Assembly: GCA_016705325.1 (NCBI GenBank)
Contig: JADIYJ010000030.1
Span: 67,001-131,000, forward strand
Source of the DNA: Pseudomonadota bacterium
Lineage (GTDB): Bacteria; Pseudomonadota; Gammaproteobacteria; Steroidobacterales; Steroidobacteraceae
Length of the DNA: 64,000 bases
Reading direction: 5' to 3'
Below, in pieces: positions 19,208 through 27,676 of the stretch. Numbering within the stretch: position 1 is the stretch's first letter; every line of letters begins with the position of its first letter. Under the pieces are notes generated by a model, which was given only the letters and a program-made list of their open reading frames with translations, had not been told where the DNA came from and searched no databases. A program made the translations under genes and the position numbers.

Positions 19208-19486
19208 GTGCCCCGTTCAGTCAAGAAAGGCCCGTTCATCGACGCCCACCTCGCCAGAAAGGTGGCTGTCGCGTCGGAAAAGAACGATCGCCGTCCGATC
19301 AAGACGTGGTCGCGCCGTTCCATGGTCCTCCCGGACATGGTCGGCCTGACGATCGCCGTCCACAACGGCAAGCAGCACATCCCCGTGCTGGTCTCCGAGA
19401 ACATGGTCGGCCACAAGCTGGGCGAGTTCGCCCCGACGCGCACCTTCAGGGGTCACTCGGGCGACAGAAAGGCGTCCTCGGAGTAA
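19208..19486 (+). CDS. rpsS: 30S ribosomal protein S19
   Basis: S19 (92 residues, usual 91-93) binds the 30S head with S13. The start is GTG after a GAGGAGCTGCCA ribosome site and gives MPRSVKKGPFIDAHLARKV; the conserved RRSMVLPDMVGLTIAVHNGK and HKLGEFAPTRTFRGH segments follow. Gap to rplV is three bases. Confidence 0.97.
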   Translation: MPRSVKKGPFIDAHLARKVAVASEKNDRRPIKTWSRRSMVLPDMVGLTIAVHNGKQHIPVLVSENMVGHKLGEFAPTRTFRGHSGDRKASSE

Positions 19487-19489
19487 GCC

Positions 19490-19831
19490 ATGCAAGTCGC
19501 AGCAAAGCTCAAGTACGCGCGCATCTCGGCGCAGAAGTGCCGCCTGGTCGCCGACATGGTCCGCGGCAAGCCCGTGGGCCAGGCGCTCTCGACGTTGCGC
19601 TTCACGCCGAAGAAAGGCGCCGACCTGGTCCGCAAGGTGCTGGAGTCGGCGATTGCCAACGCCGAGAACAACCACAACGCGGACATCGACGCGCTGAAGG
19701 TCGACCTCATCTACATCGACGAGGCTCCGAGCCTGAAGCGGTTCCACGCGCGCGCCAAGGGCCGCGGCAACCGCATCGTCAAGCGCAACAGCCACATCAC
19801 GATCCTCGTCGGCGACGGCCGCAAAGACTGA
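19490..19831 (+). CDS. rplV: 50S ribosomal protein L22
   Basis: L22 (113 residues, usual 110) lines the exit tunnel; its long beta-hairpin is a macrolide-resistance site. AKLKYARISAQKCRLVADMV and the hairpin tip ARAKGRGNRIVKRNSHITI (about residues 86-105) are visible and complete. It sits between rpsS and rpsC with gaps of 3 and 14 bases. Confidence 0.97.
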   Translation: MQVAAKLKYARISAQKCRLVADMVRGKPVGQALSTLRFTPKKGADLVRKVLESAIANAENNHNADIDALKVDLIYIDEAPSLKRFHARAKGRGNRIVKRNSHITILVGDGRKD

Positions 19832-19845
19832 GGGAGCCAGAGCTC

Positions 19846-20541
19846 ATGGGTCAGAAGGTCAATCCGGTCGGCATTCGTCTCGGCATCACGCGCGACTGGA
19901 CGTCGCGGTGGTACGCGAACAAGCGCACGTTCCCGATCTACATCCTGCAGGACTGGCAGGTCCGCGACTTCCTGAAGAAGAAGCTGTCGGAAGCATCGGT
20001 GAGCCGCATTCACATCGAACGCGCCGCGCGCAAGGCCAACATCACGATCCACACGGCCCGCCCGGGCGTGGTGATCGGCAAGAAGGGCGAAGACATCGAG
20101 CGTCTGCGCCAGGAAGTCGCGAAGCTGATGAAGATGGGCTTCAACGACGTCCGCCTCAACATCGCCGAGATCCGCAAGCCGGAACTCGACGCGCAGCTGG
20201 TGGCCGAGGGCATTGCCCAGCAGGTCGAGCGTCGCGTGATGTTCCGCCGCGCCATGAAGCGCGCGGTGATGAACACGATGCGCAGCGGTTCGCTCGGCGT
20301 GAAGGTGCGCCTGTCGGGCCGCCTGAACGGCTCGGAAATCGCACGCACGGAGTGGACCCGCGAGGGCCGCATCCCGCTGCACACGTTCCGCGCCGACATT
20401 GACTACGGCACGGCCGAAGCCCGCACGACGTATGGCGTCATCGGCGTGAAGGTCTGGATTTTCAAGGGCGAAGTCTTCGACCAGCCGACGCCGATGGGCG
20501 CGAGCGTCGAGGCGACCCCAGCCGCGGAGCAGACGGCCTGA
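19846..20541 (+). CDS. rpsC: 30S ribosomal protein S3
   Basis: S3 (231 residues, E. coli 233) forms part of the mRNA entry channel and its helicase activity. The ATG at 19846 gives MGQKVNPVGIRLGITRDW; the open frame upstream of it is not coding. The KH domain motif VVIGKKGEDIERLR (near residues 62-76) and the C-terminal GTAEARTTYGVIGVKVWIFKGE segment are intact. The tail is alanine/threonine rich. Confidence 0.97.
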   Translation: MGQKVNPVGIRLGITRDWTSRWYANKRTFPIYILQDWQVRDFLKKKLSEASVSRIHIERAARKANITIHTARPGVVIGKKGEDIERLRQEVAKLMKMGFNDVRLNIAEIRKPELDAQLVAEGIAQQVERRVMFRRAMKRAVMNTMRSGSLGVKVRLSGRLNGSEIARTEWTREGRIPLHTFRADIDYGTAEARTTYGVIGVKVWIFKGEVFDQPTPMGASVEATPAAEQTA

Positions 20542-20586
20542 GGCCCCGAGCCTTGGAGCCTGTGCGACGGACGGAGTGACAACGCC

Positions 20587-21000
20587 ATGATGCAACCGAA
20601 GCGAACCAAGTATCGCAAGCAGTTCAAGGGCCGCAACGCAGGCCTCGCCCATCGCGGGTCGAGCGTCTCGTTCGGCGACTACGGGCTGAAGGCGACGAGC
20701 CGCGCCCGCATGACTGCGCGCGAGATCGAAGCCGCCCGTCGCGCGATGACGCGCTACGTGAAGCGCGGCGGCCAGGTCTGGATCCGGGTGTTCCCGGACG
20801 TGCCGGTCAGCAAGAAGCCGCTCGAAGTCCGCATGGGCTCCGGCAAGGGCAACGTCGAGTACTACGTCGCGCGCGTGCAGCCCGGCAAGGTGCTCTTCGA
20901 GATGGAAGGCGTGACCGAAGAGATCGCGCGCGAGGCGTTCCGCCTTGCCGCCAGCAAGCTCTCGGTCGAGACGATGTTCGTCAAGCGACAGGTGCGCTGA
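20587..21000 (+). CDS. rplP: 50S ribosomal protein L16
   Basis: L16 (137 residues; 136 if the second ATG is used) binds at the A-site side of the 50S subunit. Conserved pieces are QPKRTKYRKQFKGRNAGLAH near the start, and RVFPDVPVSKKPLEVRMGSG with the Arg that is hydroxylated in E. coli nearby. Its TGA overlaps the ATG of rpmC by one base. Confidence 0.97.
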   Translation: MMQPKRTKYRKQFKGRNAGLAHRGSSVSFGDYGLKATSRARMTAREIEAARRAMTRYVKRGGQVWIRVFPDVPVSKKPLEVRMGSGKGNVEYYVARVQPGKVLFEMEGVTEEIAREAFRLAASKLSVETMFVKRQVR

Positions 21001-21203
21001 TGAAGGCGAAAGAACTTCGGGTCAAGGGCTCCGCGGAACTGCGCGAGGAACTCCTCAAGCTGCGCCGCGAGCAGTTCAACCTGCGCATGGCGCAGGCGTC
21101 CGGTCAGGCTGCGAAGCCGGACCAGGCCGGCAAGGTGCGCCGCAACATCGCGCGCGTGAAGACGGTGCAGGGCGAACAGTCCCGCGCCAACAGGAGCAAG
21201 TGA
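21000..21203 (+). CDS. rpmC: 50S ribosomal protein L29
   Basis: L29 (67 residues, usual 63-67) is a small helical protein beside L23 at the tunnel exit. MKAKELRVKGSAELREELLKLRREQFNLRMAQASGQ is close to the family consensus in its charged helices. Start and stop both overlap the neighbours by one base (TGATG junctions), which points to tight coupling with rplP and rpsQ. Confidence 0.96.
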   Translation: MKAKELRVKGSAELREELLKLRREQFNLRMAQASGQAAKPDQAGKVRRNIARVKTVQGEQSRANRSK

Positions 21204-21499
21204 TGAGCGAGCAGCAGCAGGCCCAGCCCCAGGCGGCGAGCGAAGCCGGTGCCCAGCACACGCTGACGGGCACGGTCGTCAGCGCCAAGATGACCAAGAC
21301 CATTGCGGTCACGGTCGAGCGCCTCGTCAAGCACGGGCGTTACAGCAAGTTCATCCGCCGCACCACCAAGCTCCTCGCGCACGACGAGAACTCGGAGTGC
21401 AGGGAAGGCGACGTCGTCGACATCGCCGAATGCCGCCGCCTTTCGGCCCGCAAGGCCTGGAAGGTCGTGCGCGTCGTCAAGCGCGCCGGCGCCGTCTGA
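21203..21499 (+). CDS. rpsQ: 30S ribosomal protein S17
   Basis: S17 (98 residues, usual 83-90) is an OB-fold primary rRNA-binding protein. The ATG at 21203 overlaps the rpmC stop. The first 20 residues form a glutamine/alanine-rich extension (MSEQQQAQPQAASEAGAQ). The canonical part follows: LTGTVVSAKMTKTIAVTVER, then HGRYSKFIRRTTKLLAHDE and EGDVVDIAECRRLSARKAW. The extension explains the extra length. Confidence 0.96.
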   Translation: MSEQQQAQPQAASEAGAQHTLTGTVVSAKMTKTIAVTVERLVKHGRYSKFIRRTTKLLAHDENSECREGDVVDIAECRRLSARKAWKVVRVVKRAGAV

Positions 21500-21522
21500 G
21501 CTGCAGCAGAAGGACTACTGAA

Positions 21523-21891
21523 ATGATCCAGATGCGGACAATGCTCGCGGCCGCCGACAACAGCGGCGCCAAGCGGCTCATGTGCATCAAGGTGCTCGGC
21601 GGCTCCAAGCGCCGCTATGCCACCGTGGGCGACGTGATCAAGGTGAGCGTCAAGGACGCCATCCCGCGCGGCAAGGTCAAGAAGGGCGAAGTTTACGACG
21701 CCGTGGTGGTACGCACCGCGTTCGGCGTGCGCCGGCCGGACGGTTCGCTGATCCGCTTCGACGGCAACGCCGCCGTGCTGCTCACGAACAAGCTCGAGCC
21801 GATCGGCACCCGTATTTTCGGACCGGTCACACGCGAACTGCGCACGACGCAGTTCATGAAGATCATCTCGCTCGCGCCCGAAGTGCTGTAA
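21523..21891 (+). CDS. rplN: 50S ribosomal protein L14
   Basis: L14 (122 residues, the usual length) lies at the subunit interface and is the RsfS target; rsfS begins near the end of this window. The ATG at 21523 gives MIQMRTMLAAADNSGAKRLM. The KGEVYDAVVVRTAFGVRRPDG and FGPVTRELR segments are conserved. The upstream open frame is not part of the gene. Confidence 0.97.
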   Translation: MIQMRTMLAAADNSGAKRLMCIKVLGGSKRRYATVGDVIKVSVKDAIPRGKVKKGEVYDAVVVRTAFGVRRPDGSLIRFDGNAAVLLTNKLEPIGTRIFGPVTRELRTTQFMKIISLAPEVL

Positions 21892-21924
21892 GCACGGCGC
21901 GCGCAAGGTTCGAGGACAAAGGGT

Positions 21925-22239
21925 ATGAACAAGATCCGCAAGGGCGACGAAGTCGTCGTCATCACCGGCCGCGACAAGGGCCGGCGCGGCACCGTCATCC
22001 GCGTGCTGGGTGAAAAGGTGCTGGTCGAGAACGTGAACATGGTCAAGCGCCATACGCGTCCCAATCCGCAGAAGGGCACGCAGGGCGGCATCGTCGAGAA
22101 GGAGGCCTACCTCCACCTCTCGAACGTGCAGCTCTGGAACCCGGTTGCGAAGAAGGGCGACCGCGTGGGCATCCGCACGCTCGCCGACGGACGTCGGGTG
22201 CGTTTTTTCAAGTCCAACGACGAAGTCGTGGACGCCTGA
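21925..22239 (+). CDS. rplX: 50S ribosomal protein L24
   Basis: L24 (104 residues, as in E. coli) is an assembly initiator with a KOW motif: IRKGDEVVVITGRDKGRRGT at residues 3-22. ENVNMVKRHTRPNPQKGTQG follows. It comes 33 bases after rplN. Confidence 0.97.
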   Translation: MNKIRKGDEVVVITGRDKGRRGTVIRVLGEKVLVENVNMVKRHTRPNPQKGTQGGIVEKEAYLHLSNVQLWNPVAKKGDRVGIRTLADGRRVRFFKSNDEVVDA

Positions 22240-22255
22240 ATCGAGGTCGGATGAG

Positions 22256-22796
22256 ATGGCAAGGCTGCAGAAAATCTACCGGGACGAGATCGTCGCCAAG
22301 CTCATGACGAGCCTGACGGTGACCAATCCCATGCAGGTGCCGAAGATCACCAAGATCTCGGTGAACATGGGCGTGGGCGAAGCCGTTGCCGACAAGAAGG
22401 CAATGGACGGCGCCGTGAACGACCTGACGGCGCTCACCGGCCAGAAGCCGGTGGTGACGAAGTCGCGCAAGGCGATCGCGGCGTTCAAGCTGCGCGCGGG
22501 CGTGCCGGTCGGCTGCGCGCGTGACGCTGCGCGGCGCCCGCATGTACGAGTTCCTCGACCGCCTGATCAACGTGGCGATGCCGCGCATCCGCGACTTCCG
22601 CGGCGTGTCGGCCCGCTCGTTCGACGGCCGTGGCAACTACACGTTCGGCGTCAAGGAACAGATCATCTTCCCGGAAATCGCCTACGACCAGGTCGACGCG
22701 ATCCGCGGGATGGACATCACGATCACGACGACGGCACGCGACGACCGGGAAGGCCGGGCGTTGCTCGAATCCTTCAACTTCCCGTTCCGCAAGTAG
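22256..22796 (+). CDS. rplE: 50S ribosomal protein L5, frameshifted near base 22516
   Basis: L5 binds 5S rRNA in the central protuberance. The ATG at 22256 starts MARLQKIYRDEIVAKLM. Residues 1-86 read in one frame to AGVPVGC. One extra base in GGCTGCGCGCGTGACG shifts the frame; removing it gives GCRVTLRGARMYEFLDRLIN and an intact remainder to the stop at 22796. The 541-base span equals 180 codons plus one base, matching the 179-residue family length. A single-base sequence error is the best explanation. Confidence 0.94.
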
Positions 22797-22806
22797 GACA
22801 GGAAAC

Positions 22807-23112
22807 ATGGCGAAGACCAGCATGATCATGCGCGAGAAGCGCCGCGAGAAGCTCGTGAAGCAGCACGCTGCCAAACGGGCCCAGCTCAAGGAAGCCATCC
22901 GCAGCCCGAAGTCCACGGATGCCGAGCGGGAAGAGGCGCAGCGCAAGCTGAATGCCATGCCGCGCGACTCCAGCCCCTCGCGGGTGCGCAACCGCTGCGC
23001 GATCACCGGCCGCTCCCGCGGCGTCTACCGTAAGTTCGGCCTCGGGCGCCAGAAGCTGCGCGAAGCCACGATGCGCGGTGACGTCCCGGGCCTCGGCAAG
23101 GCCAGCTGGTAA
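22807..23112 (+). CDS. rpsN: 30S ribosomal protein S14
   Basis: S14 (101 residues) is the long, zinc-free form typical of gammaproteobacteria. The ATG at 22807 gives MAKTSMIMREKRREKLVKQH. The C-terminal RNRCAITGRSRGVYRKFGLGRQKLRE segment has only one cysteine of the zinc motif. It follows the L5 stop by ten bases. Confidence 0.96.
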   Translation: MAKTSMIMREKRREKLVKQHAAKRAQLKEAIRSPKSTDAEREEAQRKLNAMPRDSSPSRVRNRCAITGRSRGVYRKFGLGRQKLREATMRGDVPGLGKASW

Positions 23113-23133
23113 GCCGGGTACTGGAGTAACAGC

Positions 23134-23529
23134 ATGAGCATGTCGGATCCCATCGCGGACTTCCTCACCCGCATTCGCAACGGCCAGCTCTCGGGCAAGC
23201 CCGAGATCGCCGCGCCGTCGTCGCGAGTCAAGCTGGCTTTGGCCAAGGTGTTGAAGGACGAAGGCTACATCGAAGACTTCGCCATCGACGGCGAGGCCAG
23301 CAAGCCGACCGTCAAGGTGCGCCTGAAGTATTACCAGGGCCGCCCGGTCATCGAACGCATCGAGCGCGTGAGCCGTCCCGGCCTGCGCATCTACAAGGCG
23401 AAGGACGAGTTGCCGAAGATTCTCGGCGGCATGGGCGTGGCGATCATCTCGACCTCCAAGGGCGTGATGACCGACCGTGAAGCCCGCGCCGGCGGACACG
23501 GCGGCGAAGTGCTCTGCATCGTGTCGTAA
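23134..23529 (+). CDS. rpsH: 30S ribosomal protein S8
   Basis: S8 (131 residues; 129 if the ATG two codons on is used) binds the central domain of 16S rRNA and in E. coli represses the spc operon. MSDPIADFLTRIRNGQ at the N-terminus and the C-terminal STSKGVMTDREARAGGHGGE motif with IVS are intact. Confidence 0.97.
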   Translation: MSMSDPIADFLTRIRNGQLSGKPEIAAPSSRVKLALAKVLKDEGYIEDFAIDGEASKPTVKVRLKYYQGRPVIERIERVSRPGLRIYKAKDELPKILGGMGVAIISTSKGVMTDREARAGGHGGEVLCIVS

Positions 23530-23558
23530 GGCACGGCGCAAGGAACAGGACCAAGACC

Positions 23559-24092
23559 ATGTCACGAGTTGCAAAAAGGCCGGTCACGCTGCCCAAGGGC
23601 GTCACCCACGCGGTCGACGGCAGCACCGTCACCGTCAAGGGCGCCAAGGGCGCGCTCAAGCTGCCGCTGCGTCCGGGCCTGAGCCTGGTGCAGGAAGGCA
23701 GCGACATCCGCATCGAAATTGCGGAGCGCAACAAGGAGTCGCTGATGCACGCCGGCTCGCTCCGTTCGCACCTCGCGAACGTGGTGCAGGGCGTGTCGCA
23801 GGGCTACGAGAAGAAGCTCGAACTCGTGGGCGTCGGCTACCGTGCCGCGGCCCAGGGCAGGAAGCTGAACCTGACGCTCGGCTTTTCCCATCCCGTCGAG
23901 TACGAGGTGCCGGAAGGCATCACGATCGAGACGCCGACGCAGACGGAAATCGTCGTCAAGGGCGCTGACAAGCAGCGGGTTGGCCAGGTGGCTGCGGAAA
24001 TCCGCTCCTACCGTCCCCCCGAGCCCTACAAGGGCAAGGGCGTTCGTTATTCCGGTGAGCGCATCGAGCTCAAGGAAACGAAGAAGAAGTAA
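23559..24092 (+). CDS. rplF: 50S ribosomal protein L6
   Basis: L6 (177 residues, as in E. coli) has two homologous domains and lies near the sarcin-ricin loop. The start MSRVAKRPVTLPKGV and the C-terminal VGQVAAEIRSYRPPEPYKGKG with YSGERIELKETKKK are characteristic. Its TAA overlaps the ATG of rplR by one base. Confidence 0.97.
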   Translation: MSRVAKRPVTLPKGVTHAVDGSTVTVKGAKGALKLPLRPGLSLVQEGSDIRIEIAERNKESLMHAGSLRSHLANVVQGVSQGYEKKLELVGVGYRAAAQGRKLNLTLGFSHPVEYEVPEGITIETPTQTEIVVKGADKQRVGQVAAEIRSYRPPEPYKGKGVRYSGERIELKETKKK

Positions 24093-24454
24093 TGGGTGCC
24101 GCGATGGAAAAGAAAGTCAGTCGTCTGAAGAGAGCCCGCCGCAGTCGCGCGAAGATCCTGGAACTTCGCGCCACCCGCCTGAGCGTGCATCGCACCGCGC
24201 AGCACATCTACGCGCAGATCTTCGACCCCCAGTCGAAGGTCATCGTGTCCGCGTCGACCCTGCAGAAGGATGTCGCCGAGGGCCTGAAGGGCACCGGCAA
24301 CATCGAGGCGGCGAAAGCCGTCGGCAAGGCGATCGCCGAGCGTGCCAAGGCCAAGGGCGTGACCCAGGTCGCCTTCGACCGTTCGGGCTTCAAGTATCAC
24401 GGGCGCATCAAGGCGCTTGCCGAAGCCGCGCGCGAAGCCGGCCTCGAGTTCTGA
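24092..24454 (+). CDS. rplR: 50S ribosomal protein L18
   Basis: L18 (120 residues; 116 from the ATG at 24104, MEKKVSRLKRARRSR) carries 5S rRNA into the 50S subunit. The RATRLSVHRTAQHIYAQIFD and GFKYHGRIKALAEAAREAGLEF segments are conserved. The first ATG overlaps the L6 stop; which of the two starts is used cannot be settled from sequence alone. Confidence 0.96.
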   Translation: MGAAMEKKVSRLKRARRSRAKILELRATRLSVHRTAQHIYAQIFDPQSKVIVSASTLQKDVAEGLKGTGNIEAAKAVGKAIAERAKAKGVTQVAFDRSGFKYHGRIKALAEAAREAGLEF

Positions 24455-24479
24455 GCCGCACAAGGTTCCAGGAGCAGCA

Positions 24480-24986
24480 ATGGCTAGAATCGAAAAAGTG
24501 GCGGCGGCGGACGAGTTCATCGAAAAGCTGGTGACCGTCAACCGCGTGTCCAAGACCGTGAAGGGCGGCAAGCAGTTCGGCTTCACCGCGCTCACGGTGG
24601 TGGGCGACGGCAACGGCCGCGTCGGCTTCGGTTACGGCAAGGCGCGTGAAGTGCCGGTCGCGATCCAGAAGGCGATGCAGCAGGCGCGCAAGAACCTGGT
24701 CAACGTGCCGCTGCGCAATTCGACGCTGCACTTCGCGGTCGTCGGCAAGCACGGCACCGCCAAGGTGTACATGCAGCCGGCCGCCGACGGTACTGGCGTC
24801 ATCGCGGGCGGCAGCATGCGCGCGGTGTTCGAGTGCGCCGGCGTGCGCAACGTGCTCGCGAAGTCGTACGGCTCGCGCAACCCGATCAACGTCGTGCGCG
24901 CCACGATGAACGCCCTGACCGGCATGCCGGCGCCGGAGCGCATCGCGGCCAAGCGCGGCAAGACCATTGCCGAAATCACGGGCTGA
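24480..24986 (+). CDS. rpsE: 30S ribosomal protein S5
   Basis: S5 (168 residues, usual 166-170) takes part in decoding fidelity and is the spectinomycin site. The ATG at 24480 follows CAGGAGCAGCA. The double-stranded-RNA-binding part VTVNRVSKTVKGGKQFGF, containing the loop where spectinomycin mutations fall, and GFGYGKAREVPVAIQKAMQQA are intact. Confidence 0.97.
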   Translation: MARIEKVAAADEFIEKLVTVNRVSKTVKGGKQFGFTALTVVGDGNGRVGFGYGKAREVPVAIQKAMQQARKNLVNVPLRNSTLHFAVVGKHGTAKVYMQPAADGTGVIAGGSMRAVFECAGVRNVLAKSYGSRNPINVVRATMNALTGMPAPERIAAKRGKTIAEITG

Positions 24987-24993
24987 CAGCGCC

Positions 24994-25197
24994 ATGGCAA
25001 CCAAGAAAGACACCGCGGCCAGGAACGTCAAGGTGACCCTGGTGAAGAGCACCTTCGGCCAGATTCACCGTCATCGCGCCACCGTGCGCGGGCTCGGCCT
25101 GCGCCGCATGAACCAGACGGTCGTCGTGGCCGACACTCCAGAGATCCGCGGCATGCTCAACGCGTCGCGGCACCTGCTCCGCGTCGAAGAGGCGTGA
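24994..25197 (+). CDS. rpmD: 50S ribosomal protein L30
   Basis: L30 (67 residues, usual 58-62) starts at the ATG of 24994; the seven bases after the rpsE stop hold no other start. After a short lysine/alanine extension the core KVTLVKSTFGQIHRHRATVR and GLGLRRMNQTVVVADTPEIRG match the family. It is absent from many other bacterial lineages but usual here. Confidence 0.95.
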   Translation: MATKKDTAARNVKVTLVKSTFGQIHRHRATVRGLGLRRMNQTVVVADTPEIRGMLNASRHLLRVEEA

Positions 25198-25204
25198 CCA
25201 GATC

Positions 25205-25648
25205 ATGAAGCTCAACACCATCAGCCCGGCACCGGGCAGCAAGAAGACGCGCACTCGCGTCGGTCGCGGCGCGTCTGCCGGCCAGGGCAAGACCTGCGGC
25301 CGCGGCGTCAAGGGCCAGCGCGCCCGCAAGGGCGGCTATCACAAGGTCGGCTTCGAAGGCGGCCAGATGCCGCTGCAGCGCCGCCTGCCGAAGATCGGCT
25401 TCCGCTCGGCGCTTGGCCGCCGCACGGCCGAGGTGCGCCTGAGCGAGCTGCACAAGATCGAAGGCGGCAACATCGACCTTGCGATCCTCAAGAGCGCGAA
25501 CCTGGTCCCGGCGAACACGCTGCAGGCCAAGATCGTGCTGTCGGGCGACGTGAAGTCGGCGTTTACGGTGTCTGGTGTCGGCGTCACGAAGGGCGCCCGC
25601 GATGCCATCGAGAAGGCCGGCGGCAAGGTCGTCGAGGCGTCGGCCTGA
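25205..25648 (+). CDS. rplO: 50S ribosomal protein L15
   Basis: L15 (147 residues, usual 144) is a late assembly protein of the 50S core. The glycine/arginine-rich N-terminal extension (PGSKKTRTRVGRGASAGQGK and GRGVKGQRARKGGYHKVGFEGGQ) threads into 23S rRNA. The C-terminal globular part ends in AGGKVVEASA. It lies 44 bases before secY, the typical order. Confidence 0.97.
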   Translation: MKLNTISPAPGSKKTRTRVGRGASAGQGKTCGRGVKGQRARKGGYHKVGFEGGQMPLQRRLPKIGFRSALGRRTAEVRLSELHKIEGGNIDLAILKSANLVPANTLQAKIVLSGDVKSAFTVSGVGVTKGARDAIEKAGGKVVEASA

Positions 25649-25692
25649 GCTCCGGCTCGGGTCTGCACACTACGCAAGCGTAAGGACAAGCA

Positions 25693-27033
25693 GTGGCCAA
25701 CCAGTCCAACAACCCAGTCGCAGCCCTTGGCGAAGCGACCCGGTTGACCGAACTCAGGAACAGGTTCCTGTTCCTGATCGGCGGCCTGATCGTCTATCGC
25801 GTCGGCACGTTCATTCCCGTGCCGGGCATCGACCCGGTTGCGCTCGCGCGGTTCTTCCAGGACCAGCAGGGCACGATCCTGAGCATGTTCAACATGTTCT
25901 CGGGCGGTGCGCTGCAGCGCCTGTCGATCCTCGCGCTGGGCGTCATGCCTTACATCTCGGCTTCGATCATCGTGCAGATGATGGCGGTGGTCGTACCGCA
26001 GCTGCAGGCCCTGCGCAAGGAAGGCGAGGCCGGCCGCCGCAAGCTGACCAACTACACGCGCTGGGGCACGGTGGGACTCGCGGTGTTCCAGGGCGGCGGC
26101 GCGGCGGTCGCGTTCCAGAACCAGGGCGTCGTGATCAATCCCGGCTTCCAGTTCGTGTTCCTCGCCACGGCAACGCTCACGGCCGGCACCATGTTCCTGA
26201 TGTGGCTCGGTGAGCAGATCACGGAACGCGGCCTCGGCAACGGCATCTCGATGATCATCCTCGCGGGCATCGTCGCGGGCCTGCCGGCAGCCATCGGCGG
26301 CACGCTCGAACTTGTCCGCAACGGCGAAATCAACCCGGCACTGGCGCTGATCCTCGTGATCATGGTCGCGGCAGTCACGTACTTCGTGGTGTTCGTCGAG
26401 CGCGGCCAGCGCCGCATCCCGGTCAACTACGCCAAGCGCCAGCAGGGCCGCCGCGTGTTTGCCGGCACCTCGACGCACCTGCCGTTCAAGCTCAACATGT
26501 CGGGCGTGATCCCGCCGATCTTCGCCTCGAGCCTGCTGCTTTTCCCCGCGACGATCGCCAGCTGGTTCGGCACCAGCGAGAACCTGGGCTGGCTGCAGAA
26601 CGTGGCGGCGAGCCTCGGGGTCGGCCAGCCGGTGCACATGGTCATCTACGCGTCGCTGATCATCTTCTTCTGCTTCTTCTACACCGCGCTGGTCTTCAAC
26701 GCGCGCGAGACGGCGGAGAACCTGAAGAAGTCCGGGGCATTCATCCCCGGCATTCGCCCGGGCCAGCAGACGGCCGAGTACATCGACAAGGTCCTGACCC
26801 GGCTGACAGTCTGGGGCGCCCTGTACGTGGCCCTGGTCTGCCTGCTGCCCGAGATCCTGATTTCCCAGTTCCGGGTGCCGTTCTATTTCGGCGGCACCTC
26901 GCTCATGATCATCGTCGTGGTGATCATGGACTTCATGGCCCAGCTGCAGGCGCACCTGATGTCGCACCAGTACGAAGGGCTCATGAAGAAGGCCAACCTG
27001 CGCGGCTACGGCCGGCCCGGCCAGGTGCGCTGA
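25693..27033 (+). CDS. secY: Preprotein translocase subunit SecY
   Basis: SecY (446 residues, E. coli 443) is the ten-helix protein-conducting channel of the inner membrane and the partner of the SecE at the start of this window. The start is GTG (MANQSNNPVAALGEATRLTE), after an AAGGACA ribosome site. Helix 1 holds RFLFLIGGLIVYRVGTFIPVPG; the plug region follows (about residues 60-75), then the cytoplasmic loops with RRIPVNYAKRQQGRRV and the C-terminal LMIIVVVIMDF helix. No frame errors are seen. Confidence 0.97.
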   Translation: MANQSNNPVAALGEATRLTELRNRFLFLIGGLIVYRVGTFIPVPGIDPVALARFFQDQQGTILSMFNMFSGGALQRLSILALGVMPYISASIIVQMMAVVVPQLQALRKEGEAGRRKLTNYTRWGTVGLAVFQGGGAAVAFQNQGVVINPGFQFVFLATATLTAGTMFLMWLGEQITERGLGNGISMIILAGIVAGLPAAIGGTLELVRNGEINPALALILVIMVAAVTYFVVFVERGQRRIPVNYAKRQQGRRVFAGTSTHLPFKLNMSGVIPPIFASSLLLFPATIASWFGTSENLGWLQNVAASLGVGQPVHMVIYASLIIFFCFFYTALVFNARETAENLKKSGAFIPGIRPGQQTAEYIDKVLTRLTVWGALYVALVCLLPEILISQFRVPFYFGGTSLMIIVVVIMDFMAQLQAHLMSHQYEGLMKKANLRGYGRPGQVR

Positions 27034-27061
27034 GCGCCCCGGCTGTTTTGGAGAAAGATTC

Positions 27062-27178
27062 ATGAAAGTTCGTCCCTCGGTGAAGCGTATCTGCAAGAAC
27101 TGCAAAGTGGTCCGGCGTCGCGGCGTGGTCTACGTGATCTGCAGCAGCGACAAGCGCCACAAGCAGCGACAGGGCTGA
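27062..27178 (+). CDS. rpmJ: 50S ribosomal protein L36
   Basis: L36 is only 38 residues: it starts MKVRPSVKRICKNCKVVRR and ends DKRHKQRQG. The zinc ligands C11, C14, C27 and H33 are present, so this is the zinc-binding form. It lies 28 bases after secY with a GGAGAAAGATTC ribosome site, the standard place in gammaproteobacteria. Confidence 0.96.
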   Translation: MKVRPSVKRICKNCKVVRRRGVVYVICSSDKRHKQRQG

Positions 27179-27194
27179 CGGCCCGGTCCTTGCA

Positions 27195-27223
27195 TTGAGC
27201 AACACTGGTTTTTCTGATATAAT
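27195..27223 (+). promoter_or_regulatory. Sigma70 promoter of the alpha operon (rpsM-rplQ)
   Basis: TTGAGC (27195-27200), a 17-base spacer and a perfect TATAAT (27218-27223) lie 34 bases before the rpsM ATG. This gives the alpha cluster its own strong promoter besides read-through from spc. Confidence 0.75.
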
Positions 27224-27256
27224 TTCGCGCTTTTCGCGCCCCGAAGTGAGCCTAAA

Positions 27257-27637
27257 ATGGCCCGTATAGCCGGCATCAACATCCCGATGAACAAGCACGT
27301 CTGCATCGGGCTGACTGCAATTTTCGGCGTCGGTCGCAGCCAGGCGCTGGCCGCCTGTGAAGCCGCTGGCGTCAAGACCAACACGAAAGTGAAGGACCTG
27401 ACGGAAGCCGAGGTCACCGCGCTGCGTTCGGCGATCGCGAAACTCCCGGTCGAAGGCGACCTTCGCCGTGAAGTGTCGATGAACATCAAGCGCCTCATGG
27501 ACCTCGGTTCCTACCGTGGCATGCGGCACCGCAAGGGCCTGCCGATGCGGGGTCAGCGCACGCGCACCAATGCGCGCACGCGCAAGGGTCCGCGCAAGGC
27601 GGCGGTCAAGCTGAACGCACCTCCGGGCAAGGCGTAA
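27257..27637 (+). CDS. rpsM: 30S ribosomal protein S13
   Basis: S13 (126 residues, usual 118-122) lies in the 30S head and contacts the P-site tRNA and the 50S subunit. The start MARIAGINIPMNKHVCIGLT, the GVGRSQALAACEAAGV helix-hairpin-helix and the basic tail RGMRHRKGLPMRGQRTRTNA are conserved. The tail is a few residues longer than usual. It is the first gene of the alpha operon. Confidence 0.97.
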   Translation: MARIAGINIPMNKHVCIGLTAIFGVGRSQALAACEAAGVKTNTKVKDLTEAEVTALRSAIAKLPVEGDLRREVSMNIKRLMDLGSYRGMRHRKGLPMRGQRTRTNARTRKGPRKAAVKLNAPPGKA

Positions 27638-27676
27638 GCCGCCCCCGCCCGGTCGAACACTTAAGGTTGTACTCGA